A stretch of 43,394 nucleotides of DNA, taken from positions 396,729 to 440,122 of the forward strand of contig MU069629.1 of the NCBI GenBank assembly GCA_002284615.2, given 5' to 3'. A program made the position numbers and the translations under genes. Source of the DNA: Dunaliella salina. Taxonomy: Eukaryota; Chlorophyta; Chlorophyceae; Chlamydomonadales; Dunaliellaceae. Below the pieces are notes generated by a model. It saw only the letters and a program-made list of their open reading frames with translations. It was not told the DNA's origin and did not search any database. This document shows positions 34,655 through 43,394 of this stretch, piece by piece; within the stretch, counting starts at the first letter, position 1; every line of letters starts with the position of its first letter.

Positions 34655-37600
34655 CTCTCAGCCCTGTACCCCCATCCTCATGGGTGACATGAATGCCACG
34701 TCCTGTAACAGTGACAGAAGTAGCCAAGCTGCCTACCAGCAAGACACCCTGTACGGACATTTCTTACAGAACAAGGAGCTCATCCCAATTGACACAAATC
34801 TCCACGAACGGCCTGGCCTTTCTGCTCATGCACCTTCGCAAATGCAGATGGTAAAAATTCCTACACAAACAGCCGAATAGATGACATACTTTTGTTTGCT
34901 TTCACTCGGAACCACCCTCACCTGTTCTGCTCTCTTCATGATACGGGACACAAACACAGCGATCACTTGCCCTTGATTGCTACCATTCCTGTCAGCAGCC
35001 TCTGCACAACAATCAAAAACTTGCCCCCTAGCCTCAGCAAACCCAAGCCTGAAAAGGTCCTCACCCGCCCTATTTCAAACCATGACCGAGAAAAACTTCA
35101 ACATGCCCTGCTTGACCCATCCTACCCAGCCCACAACATGCTCTGCCATATCCTTCACAAGCTGAATCCTATGCATCAAGACGCATTCAATCACCTCAAC
35201 CAGCTCGAATTCACTTGTGCCAAACTCCCAAACAGGCTCAATGACCTCCGTGGAAAATCCGCCAGAGCAGCTGTCGAGGATCTTGCAACTGACATTGTCA
35301 ACCTACTCCAGGAATGCCACAACACTGCACTTACAGTCTGCAGTGCCAAAACAAAAACAACAAATAACAGACATTTCAAACCCAGGCGTATTAACAAACG
35401 CCGCAAATATCTCTGTCACATGCTAAAGCAGTTGCGCTACTTGTTAAGACAAAGGTCGCTCCTCCAGAGCACCCAGAGCCTTCAAGAACTCCTCTTGCGC
35501 AATAAACTTAGCCCCAGCCTGCGACAGGCCCTCAAAACACTGTGCAATTTCCTGAAAAAGGAAAGGCAAAACAAATGCTCCTCCAACCCGCCCCCCCTTG
35601 ATCAAATTAAATTCACCTATCATGAAATCAAGCAAGAAATCCACATTATAGACATGTCACACAGTGACAAGTCTCAGCAGAAAGCAAAGAAGGCCCAGCA
35701 AAAAGCCATTGCCAAACATCCATCCCAGGCTAATCAGCAAATTTTCAAAGCCTCCCATAGCCAGCCCTCCAACCTCTTGGCCTTAGAAGATAAGCGCACC
35801 AATGTAAATCCAAATCCAAATCCAAATCTAAGCGCACCAAGACAGTCCACACAGAACCCAACAAAATTGCAAACATCATAGAAGACTTCTTCACGAAAAG
35901 CATAATGGCTCCCAGTATCAAAACAGGGAGATATTTGCCCAGTGACTCTCAGGCCAAGTGGGATTATCCATGGTCCAGCAGTCATAATTATGACTCTTTC
36001 AAACTCGAAACGCCCATCACCAGAGAGGAAACCACGACAAACTGCAAGTAAAAATGGCTCCATAGCTCTATCCTTGAAAAATGTAATTTTCACGGCTGTA
36101 TTAAGTGCCTAACTAAGAACAAATCTCCAGGTCCAGATGGAATTGTCAATGAGCTCCTTAAAGCCTTTACAACACAAAGACATCCTCCACAAGCTTTTCA
36201 CTATCATGTGGACCACAGGAATTACTCCTAGAGCTTGGAAAGTTAGCGACACGATTCTTATCCACAAACAAAAGGGACCAGAGACCGATATTTCTTCATA
36301 CAGGCCAATAGGCCACGCCAATACTCTCTGTAAGCTCTGGACGCGCTTGATAACCAACACTGTATGAATATGCAGAAGAGCACTCCATTCTCAGTGACAA
36401 GCAAGCTGGATTCCGCAAAAAGAGAGACACAATACAGCAATTACAAACTTTAATCATGGCTCTAGGAGATGCAAAGATATTTAACCAAGATATCTATGCC
36501 CTCATTGTGGACTTTACCTCTGCTTTCAATACCACTGACCATGACAAGGTACTCATTATTATGTACGACCTGGGTTTCCCCACAGATGCTATTGATGTGG
36601 TCAAAAACCTTTACCACCAAGCGAACACACGAGTTAGGCTCCCTACAGGAGACTACACCTCTGAAATCCCTGTAGAGAGGGGAACCATACAAGGAGACAC
36701 ACTTTCTCCCTTCCTCTTCCTTATCTACATCGAGCCCCTGCTCCGCTGGCTACATGTTGGTAACCAAGGTTACACACATGCATGCACCCCTTCCGCTTCT
36801 TCACCACAAGAAAAAAATAGAAACACAATAAGTAGTGGGGCCTTTGCTGATGACCTCATTTTTTAATGAAAACATTTCAACACCTCCAGCTTCAAGCCAA
36901 GAAACTTACCCTCTATACACCTCATCATCTCTGGAAACAAAACCAAGGTTACCTGCATCCCGCACAGCGAAGAAAGCACACTGCTGCGCAGCAACACAAA
37001 TATGTCAGATTTCACCCAACACTTACTTATTGGAAGAATTTTGGTACAGGGCCAACCAGCCCAATTCATGCGCCCTGAACCTTTCCGGCACCTGGGTGTC
37101 TTAATAACCATGGACCTCAACTGGTCTCACCAGCTGCAGAGTATGACCCACAAACTCCCTGACAAGTTACAGCTCTTGAACAATCATGTGCTAGCCCAAA
37201 ACAAACATTAGGTATATTGTGCACTGCTGTTATGCCTAGCATAGATTATGCCTTCCCTGTCACACCATGCTCACAGGCAAATTTGGAACACTGGGACACC
37301 TCTTTACTCTCTACCATCAAAAAGAAATTTGGACTATGGTCAAAAACTTGCACAGCACTCCTTCATGAAGATTAACAGAATTTCGGCCTCGGATATACAT
37401 CTATGACAATTGAATATCACTACAGGAACGCTGTTGCTCTCACCACTAGCCTGAATGACAAGTCAAGACATGGCAGGATCACCAACCTGTTATTATGCTG
37501 CCAAACTGCTAACCTACAAAACATAGCCAATGGTCTGCTAGGGCCCCAATGTCAAACTCCCAAGTATCCCAATCAAATGCTTAAATACAACCTACGTCCA

Positions 37601-40004
37601 CGACAATGCACCAGTATACCAAGCGGCTTGTAAGTAACATATCAAGGCCAACTTCCCTTCACTGACGCCTTTCAACCTATAGCAAACATCCCCTGGACAC
37701 CAAAAAACCCGTGAACTCCCAAGACTGATTAATTGCATCGTGCATCCTCTCATGAAGCTGGCATTTCAAGTTTCTTCTCTATTCTATCAAATGAGCACAC
37801 ACATGTCTTAAATGCCCAAGCTCTGAATTCCTACCACCACACCATCAAGAAAAAGCAAACTACCGCTCTCAACAGGCTTGCTTCTCTTGCAAACTGCAAC
37901 AATCTCAACCAATCCACAATTGACCACACATTTACAAACACTGACGCCTACCCAAACAAAACTTCAGGACTCAGACAAATAAATCGCAATTCTTTACACC
38001 GACTCACCCATTTGCACCGCTACTGCAATGATTCGAGAGGACACCTCACATTGTGGACTCGGTGTGTCATCAATATCTGTGGAATACCATAGGCGCATGG
38101 CCCTTGCCCTCTAGAAGACCCCTCAAACAGACACCGCAGTGTCACCCTAGGCCTCCTCACGATGCAAGTAAAACACTTGAAGGACCTAGCCACAGAATAC
38201 CTTACAAAGAGAGAATGAAAAAATCACCGCATTAAGCGCCAACTTAACTACTGCATGAGAGCCTGCCAGCTCATCAGTGTCTACTCAAGCAAGCTCCACC
38301 TCACAAAACAAAACATAAGCCTGTTTCTGGATGACTTAAGATCATTGATGAGGCTTTCTCCCTCCATGATCCCCCGCCCACTCTTTCCCAACGCTTATTG
38401 CCTGTATCACCAAACCCCTCCTAAGTTTGGACATCCACGGACTCCATGACCTTACAACCAATAGCGGAACCCACATAATCAGTGTGGCACAACTCAAGAA
38501 CAAGCACTCAAAAATTACAACAAAAAGATAAATAGCTCTAAACAGGCTAGCAGCCTTAGTCAACCTACCTCCTGATGTACAATTAACCCAGGACATCATA
38601 CATAACATTCTTGGAGACAAAAGTACTGCAGCTAACACTCTCCCCAGATACCGCCAAATCAACAACAGCCACATCAGCGAGCTGGTTAACACACACTTCA
38701 ACAGTTCATCTCCAGACTCACCACTCCCAGGAACTATCCCCCTAACTGCACACACAACACAACCAGTGCCCCCAACACAACCCCGCTCCAGGACCCACTA
38801 CACACACACGCTTACAGGCCGCCGCATCAATCTGACAAATACTTCAATCACTGCCCCCATCCAAAACCCTAACAAAGCAACACAGAATCAGGAGGCCAAC
38901 CCAGCAGAAATAAATACCAATCAATCCATCACCTCCTTAAACACAAAAGAGACAATCTCCCTGAACACCACCTCCCTAAACACTACCTCCTCTAACATCA
39001 CTTCCTAGAGCACCACTTCCCTGACCACCACTTCTCACAGCACGCAAGGGACCTCCCCCACACCTTCAGAAGAGGCCAGCATGAACCCTGGAAACTCAGG
39101 ATACCACACAAGAGAACGTACAAGGAATCACAACCCAAAGGAGCCCCAACAACGCTGACAATAATCCTCAGGGAGCCGTCAACGAACATGATGTGCCTCC
39201 CACCCAAGCTGTACCACTGAATACCCCGTCTCAAAGTACCATAAATCCAACAGAAGAACCACCTAGCAAAAGGACTCGATCTAAAAGCAATCAAACCATA
39301 ATAACCACAGGAGCAACCTCCTTGATACAAAACACAACTCAAAACTACTTACTGCTCCTTACTCAGGAAATACAGCAAGGAAACACAGAGACCCCATATT
39401 CCGCCACCACACCCACGCAAACACTCGATATAACACCAACAATACCCCTTTGCCCCCAAGAACTCCCTCAACCACCCCCTCCAGCAGGAAAAGAGCTGCT
39501 TCTGCCAACCCTACACTCCCCGATACTCAACCTAACCATCCTAATACCTCAAACACATGTAACTCACAGGCTCTGTCTCCCCCCAACGAGCCACCCAGCA
39601 AACGCGCGCGATCCAAGTCACAATCAAGCTCCCTCCACACACAAAGCACCTGTAACCAAACAACATCGATGTTGTTTGGATATCCAATCCCCTGGCCTTA
39701 CGACACCAAAGCGACAACCCACCTCCCACTCACCATCAACCTAGCCCCCCTTCCATGCCTCCAACCAACACTCTCACTTCCTCTAGCTAAGGCACACAAA
39801 ACAGCCGACAGGAAAGAAAGAGGAGAAAGCTTCTTGAAACTAATACAAACCTCTCCATCCCTAGTATCTCTCCACTGGNCCAAACAGCCCAACACACAGA
39901 GCTCTGGCACTACAAGCAAAATAAATTGAGAAAGCTAGCAGAGGAAACGACCCCCCTAGACGCAATTAATGCTATCTACAACTACGACCTAAATGATATC
40001 ACAC
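34655..40004 (+). mobile_element. Decayed APE/RT LINE
   Basis: Pieces appear in LINE order over about 5.3 kb. APE endonuclease: ILMGDMNATS (34675), NSYTNSRIDDILLF and HSDHLPLIATIP (to about 34985), split by a frameshift near 34850. A linker ORF follows (34892-35881) with R/K-rich parts. RT: KSPGPDGIVNELLKAF (36121), ISSYRPIGHANTLCKLW, LIVDFTSAFNTTDHDK, GTIQGDTLSPFLFLIYIEP and FADDLIF (36840-36863), followed at once by a stop, then FRHLGVLITMDLNW (thumb). Beyond 37.2 kb only broken, Thr/Asn/Pro-rich frames remain; EPPSKRTRSKS and EPPSKRARSKS near 39260 and 39590 mark an internal duplication. At least six frameshifts or stops make it inactive. Confidence 0.8.
35805..35833. repeat. (AAATCC)n stretch inside the LINE
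   Basis: TGTAAATCCAAATCC-type units, reading NPNPNPNL in the linker ORF. The same hexamer forms the 3' tail of the LINE copy at 33851-33880. Confidence 0.8.
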
Positions 40005-40147
40005 ATAAAGAAAAGAAAAGAAAAGTCTACGCAAGCCAAAGGCCACGTGCATTAAGGGAAGAACCTTTAACAAAAGTTAGAGGCCTCACCAGGAGGCCCT
40101 CCACCTAAGCTAGACAAAACTAGCCTAGGAGAGAGCAAGAGACAGAA
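40005..40147 (-). mobile_element. 3'-terminal region of the minus-strand retroelement, with (CTTTT)n tail
   Basis: Read on minus, this follows the stop codon of the 748-codon ORF: CTTGCTCTCTCCTAGGC, TAGGTGGAGGGCCTCCTGG, GAGGCCTCTAACTTTTGTTA, then GCGTAGACTTTTCTTTTC. It recurs alone at 12300-12510, including the tail, which supports this as the element's true 3' end. The plus LINE abuts it tail to tail. Confidence 0.65.
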
Positions 40148-42394
40148 CTAATGGGAATCTGGAGGATTGCTAGCCATGCCCCTGAGCGCTCGGACTCTCC
40201 TTCTTCCATCCTCAGCCGCCGCCGCGCGCCCAGCAAACCCTCTCCCAGATGCCCTCTGAAAGCAAAGTGCATGTCTAGTGTTAATGATGGTGGATAATCT
40301 TTGGATGGCATGGTCCCTGAGCTTGGATGCTAGTGATTTGGCTTTCTGTTTGGTTAGACCCAGATTTATTAGAGATGAAATTGTTAGCTCATTGTAAATT
40401 GTGCCACCCACACCAATTAAGATGGTATGCGAAGTCACTTTGTTGTTCCTGTTTGGGTTTCTTAAGTTGCGTGTTTTAAGTCTAGTTATGGTGTGGGAAT
40501 GTTGAGTCCGTGCACGTTCCAGAGTGATGAAGGGATTTGTGTCAGGGCAGAATTTAAGTTCGACAAGGTGAATATCTCTATCATTTGGGGGGATATTGGT
40601 AGGATCAAGGTGGGCTTGTCTGCCTGGGATGGGGCGCACAAAAAGAGCATCAGGGCGGCTTTGGTGCCGAGCAGGTGAGGCAATGTCATTTGGGAAAACC
40701 CAATCTGGAATAGCTCGAGAGGTGTTTTCAGGGATTTGTATGCCTTGATCCAGAAGTCTGTCATGATTGCAGCTATCCATGCTAATGAGGGATGAGCCAT
40801 ACCGGCCTTTACTCAGGGTTTCTACACAGAGACTAAGGGCCGCATGGTGTCTGTTGGTGTGCATCCCACTCATTGTTGGGTTGGTACACCTGAGCAGAAC
40901 GTGATTGATGCTGTCCGTATTTGCACAGAGTGGGCATCTAACAGAACTGGAAAAATTGAAGTTGGAGGCATGACTCTGTGTGTACAGTGTATCCGTTCGA
41001 TACTTCATAAGATTTATTTGCTGTTTAAGGGTTACCTTTGGGCTTTTCCAGAAGGAGTTGCTGATCTCCTTGTTTGCAAGTTGAGGGGCTGGGTTGTACA
41101 CTTCAGTGTCGGCATTGGCGGTGGGTGGTGTGGCATCGTTAAGCTTCTGCCATCTCTGGTAGGGGTACCCAGAGGTGTCAGCAGAGCCAAGCTCGTGTTT
41201 CTCGTGCATGTGTGTTTTAAGTTTGCCGCTCAGGCTGGTGAGATAGTGCATCGGAAGCGCGTGGTAGCGGTGCATGCCATCATTTTGTGTGGAAGAGGTC
41301 TTCAATGAAAGCCAATAGAAATTGTGGAAAGGGTCCCTGGCATCTGGAAGTGCAATGGCGTGAGAGAGGGCTGCGGTGCGAGCGCAAGCGTCGGCCCCTT
41401 CATTTCCTATGATGCCAGAGTGGGCTTTGACTTTGTAAAAATGGATAGGGTGAGGGGAGTGCTCTAATATGGTTGACATTGTATGAATGAGCTCTGCATG
41501 TAGGTGATACCTCATGCGCATCGGGTTAAGGGTTTGATTAGAAATCTGAAAAAGGCATGATGCACTATCAGTGGCAATCTCAGTTTGCTCGTGTTGGAGT
41601 GCCACAAGGCTACCCACAAGTTCTGCTCTGGTGATGGTATTGGTTGGCCCATGGCCATTGGGTTTTATGTGCAGTTGCAAGTGTTGGGAGGGTGCAGCAG
41701 TGTCACTTCCTGGTTTGTAAACACCTGAACCGGAAAGGGGTGAGGAATCGTCATCTTTGTGCTTAATCACACTGCCATCAGTGTAGGTGATTCCCCTCCA
41801 GTCCTGGACTTTAGGTGTGAACATCTTTTTGAAGTTGGCAGGGGTGAGTTCTGCTCTTTCCTGAGGGCACTTGTGTGAGCAGCTATGGGTGTCAGGGGGG
41901 AGTGATTGGAATTTCTGTTTCCAAGTATTTGATGCTAGGTGTTGGTGGGTACGCAGCGGCGTGACAGTATTTGGAGAATCCAAAGGTAGCCAACAAGCTT
42001 CTGGTGTAACTTGCTNTACATCTTGCTGGAGGGATTGAAACCAGTCTTTGTATGCGGTATCTAGTATTTGTCTGGCGTTAGGGTTCCACACAACGATGAG
42101 TTGCATAGGATAGGAAGGCGGAGTAGGATTGGTGATGGTATCAAACCAGTNTTGTGGTGCTTGGAATTGGATTTTCCTTGCAGGGAATCTGGCAAGAACT
42201 TTTGCAGTATCTGGGTANTGGCTCAGCCAGCTCATATACGCATTACAGCTGAAGCCTCTCCAGTGGGGCAGGAGCATGAAGGTGGCAACTGGATCTGTGG
42301 AATGGAGGGAGGAGTGCACTGCGTGGCGTAGGAGTTTAAACATCATTTCGTCAACGTGTGGAGGATGGCAGAAGGAGAAGCCAGTGTAGCGCAC
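40148..42394 (-). CDS. Retroelement polyprotein: PCIF1-like methyltransferase region, RNase H, CCHC knuckle, PD-(D/E)XK nuclease
   Basis: 748 open codons; numbering is from the first Met, but coding probably begins upstream. Residues ~1-105 resemble the PCIF1-type adenine-N6 methyltransferase core: TGFSFCHPPHVDEMMFKLL, VATFMLLPHWRGFSCNAY and MQLIVVWNPNA. The expected N/S-PP-F/Y motif reads HPPH here, so activity is doubtful. RNase H spans ~200-340: TDGS (D206), AEL (E258), ATDSASC (D276), KAHSGIIGNEGAD (H325, D335), a complete catalytic set. The CCHC knuckle is at 487-503 (CPLCANTDSINHVLLRC). The restriction-like nuclease spans ~580-665: RPDALFV (D582) and HLVELKFC (E612, K614), then HTILIGVGGTIY. 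The last ~35 residues (RASGRGFAGRAAAAEDG) run into GC-rich and 3'-terminal DNA and may be spurious. No RT lies in the window on this strand. Three ambiguous bases (42016, 42151, 42218) lie in the ORF. Dualen/RandI-like LINEs combine such nucleases with RNase H. Confidence 0.8.
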   Translation of the reverse strand: MRYTGFSFCHPPHVDEMMFKLLRHAVHSSLHSTDPVATFMLLPHWRGFSCNAYMSWLSXYPDTAKVLARFPARKIQFQAPQXWFDTITNPTPPSYPMQLIVVWNPNARQILDTAYKDWFQSLQQDVXQVTPEACWLPLDSPNTVTPLRTHQHLASNTWKQKFQSLPPDTHSCSHKCPQERAELTPANFKKMFTPKVQDWRGITYTDGSVIKHKDDDSSPLSGSGVYKPGSDTAAPSQHLQLHIKPNGHGPTNTITRAELVGSLVALQHEQTEIATDSASCLFQISNQTLNPMRMRYHLHAELIHTMSTILEHSPHPIHFYKVKAHSGIIGNEGADACARTAALSHAIALPDARDPFHNFYWLSLKTSSTQNDGMHRYHALPMHYLTSLSGKLKTHMHEKHELGSADTSGYPYQRWQKLNDATPPTANADTEVYNPAPQLANKEISNSFWKSPKVTLKQQINLMKYRTDTLYTQSHASNFNFSSSVRCPLCANTDSINHVLLRCTNPTMSGMHTNRHHAALSLCVETLSKGRYGSSLISMDSCNHDRLLDQGIQIPENTSRAIPDWVFPNDIASPARHQSRPDALFVRPIPGRQAHLDPTNIPPNDRDIHLVELKFCPDTNPFITLERARTQHSHTITRLKTRNLRNPNRNNKVTSHTILIGVGGTIYNELTISSLINLGLTKQKAKSLASKLRDHAIQRLSTIINTRHALCFQRASGRGFAGRAAAAEDGRRRVRALRGMASNPPDSH

Positions 42395-42473
42395 AGAGAG
42401 AGCGTTTTTGTGTGCCCCAAAGACTTAGTCTCAGTAGTTTGTGCTGAAATAGGTGTCGTAGGTATTTTCAAAA

Positions 42474-43067
42474 TCAAGAGGGCTGGAATACCTCTCCACT
42501 GCGGGAAGGAGTAATAGGCACGTTTGAACTGAAAACCTGTTTGCTCTGAGCGAATTTTTTTTTAGCCTTTTGGCAAGAGAGCAAACCCATAATTTCGGTT
42601 GCTGGATCCTGGACAGGGGGCTGGATGGTGTCATGGATGCCTGCCCTTTTGGCTGCTTCGTAGGCTTCAAGCAGGGTTGTGAGCCTTTTTTTAGTGAGCA
42701 TGCCCATGCATTTACCATTGGCATTGTAGATACAGGCGCATTCAGAGGTGGTTTCCTCTGGCATTTGTGTTGGCATGGCAACCTCATCAGTTGTGTCCAA
42801 GTGAAGAGTCTCCTTCATGAGGTCAACACTTCTAATGATTATTTCACATTGCCATGTTGGCATGATATCTGTCTGGGGATTCGTAGGTTGGAAGTCAAAG
42901 GTGACATTCTTGCGAATTGCGTAGCCGGTGGTTGAGAGCCATGGAGATGCAGATAGGCTCTGAGGATTGCCTTCAAAGCCTTGGTTGACAAGATTGTCCA
43001 GGTCTATTTTAATGGCCAAGGGGCCTTCTATTTCCTCTGGTCGCTCCTCCGCGTCAAAGGCTTGCAC
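42474..43067 (-). CDS. Upstream part of the minus-strand retroelement ORF (frameshifted from the next)
   Basis: A 197-codon frame: MQAFDAEERPEEIEGPLAIK at the start, then GYAIRKNVTFDFQP and KCMGMLTKKRLTTLLEAYEA. It ends in SRSGEVFQPS. In the neighbouring frame the sequence continues as ERYSSPLDFENTYDTYFS, two stops, and VFGAHKNALSVRYTGFSF, which joins the 748-codon ORF. That connecting stretch is what one expects just before a PCIF1-type methyltransferase motif, so the two ORFs are one gene broken by a frameshift (about 42500) and stops at about 42429 and 42423. The first ~150 residues have no recognised domain. Confidence 0.65.
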   Translation of the reverse strand: MQAFDAEERPEEIEGPLAIKIDLDNLVNQGFEGNPQSLSASPWLSTTGYAIRKNVTFDFQPTNPQTDIMPTWQCEIIIRSVDLMKETLHLDTTDEVAMPTQMPEETTSECACIYNANGKCMGMLTKKRLTTLLEAYEAAKRAGIHDTIQPPVQDPATEIMGLLSCQKAKKKFAQSKQVFSSNVPITPSRSGEVFQPS

Positions 43068-43394
43068 ATGAGCATCCAGGTCTGGATGTATTTCAGTGTT
43101 TTATTTTTTGTTTTGGCGAAACCCAGACTTCAATACTTTTAGGGGCATCCCCTCTCCTGAGTAGTGCCATTTTATTACTTCCCCCCCCCCCCAGCCTGTA
43201 GGCCTCGGCAGGACAAGGTTATAAGTTTTCTCCCTTGCATTGCTGCATTGTGTTGTGCCAGCTATCCTGGAACTGGCTGCTCACACCATGCTTCAGGTGA
43301 TTCTTGTATTCACGACCACTGTGGCCTTTCTTTACTTTTGACATTGCATTTCATTTCTTTTACTTTCTTGCCCTTGGGCCTTTAAGCGGGGGGG
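43068..43394. other. Window end, nothing firm
   Basis: The frame NTEIHPDLDAHV continues leftward into the retroelement, but a stop precedes it at about 43110. A poly-C run (43179-43192) and a terminal poly-G follow. The RT expected upstream of RNase H is not visible. Confidence 0.4.

Noticed and set aside
40844..41308. 154-codon plus-strand ORF antisense to the retroelement
   Set aside because: Mirror frame of the RNase H/CCHC coding region with no motif of its own.

Overview
This is a nuclear DNA window from a eukaryote, most likely a chlorophyte green alga (volvocine or Dunaliella-like). The evidence is: intron-rich genes whose long introns are full of (CA)n, (TG)n and CAG/CTG repeats; a divergent intronless H4/H3 pair ending in histone-type 3' stem-loops; a plant/algal SLC35B2/UTR5-type transporter; a TGTAA polyadenylation motif; and LINE-type retroelements with RNase H and a restriction-like nuclease domain. 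The genus is an inference.

Only four host genes can be supported. (1) A seven-exon gene on + (555-9341) encodes a ~510-residue, low-complexity, Q-run protein with a coiled-coil C terminus and no recognised function; all its splice phases agree. (2) A nine-exon gene on + (16568-29124) encodes a ~364-residue nucleotide-sugar/PAPS transporter. (3, 4) Histone H4 (-, 31745-32056) and histone H3 (+, 32324-32734) are transcribed divergently from a 267-bp shared promoter.

The rest is mobile or repetitive. 9.6-10.9 kb: hAT-like element with a broken BED-type finger. 11.1-12.5 kb: LINE remnants. 12.5-14.3 kb: satellite cluster (84-bp unit holding a 22-bp palindrome, flanked by ~79-bp repeats). 14.6-16 kb: retroposon ends. 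26.4-27.4 kb: second hAT-like element, inside the transporter's last intron. 33-43 kb: dense LINE graveyard, with a decayed APE/RT LINE on + meeting, tail to tail, a long ORF on -.

The most interesting object is that minus-strand ORF (40148-43067). It encodes, in order, a region resembling a PCIF1-type adenine methyltransferase, RNase H, a CCHC knuckle and a PD-(D/E)XK nuclease. A second, decayed relative lies at 11450-12165. A short 3'-end retroposon family related to this element's tail recurs about ten times across the window.
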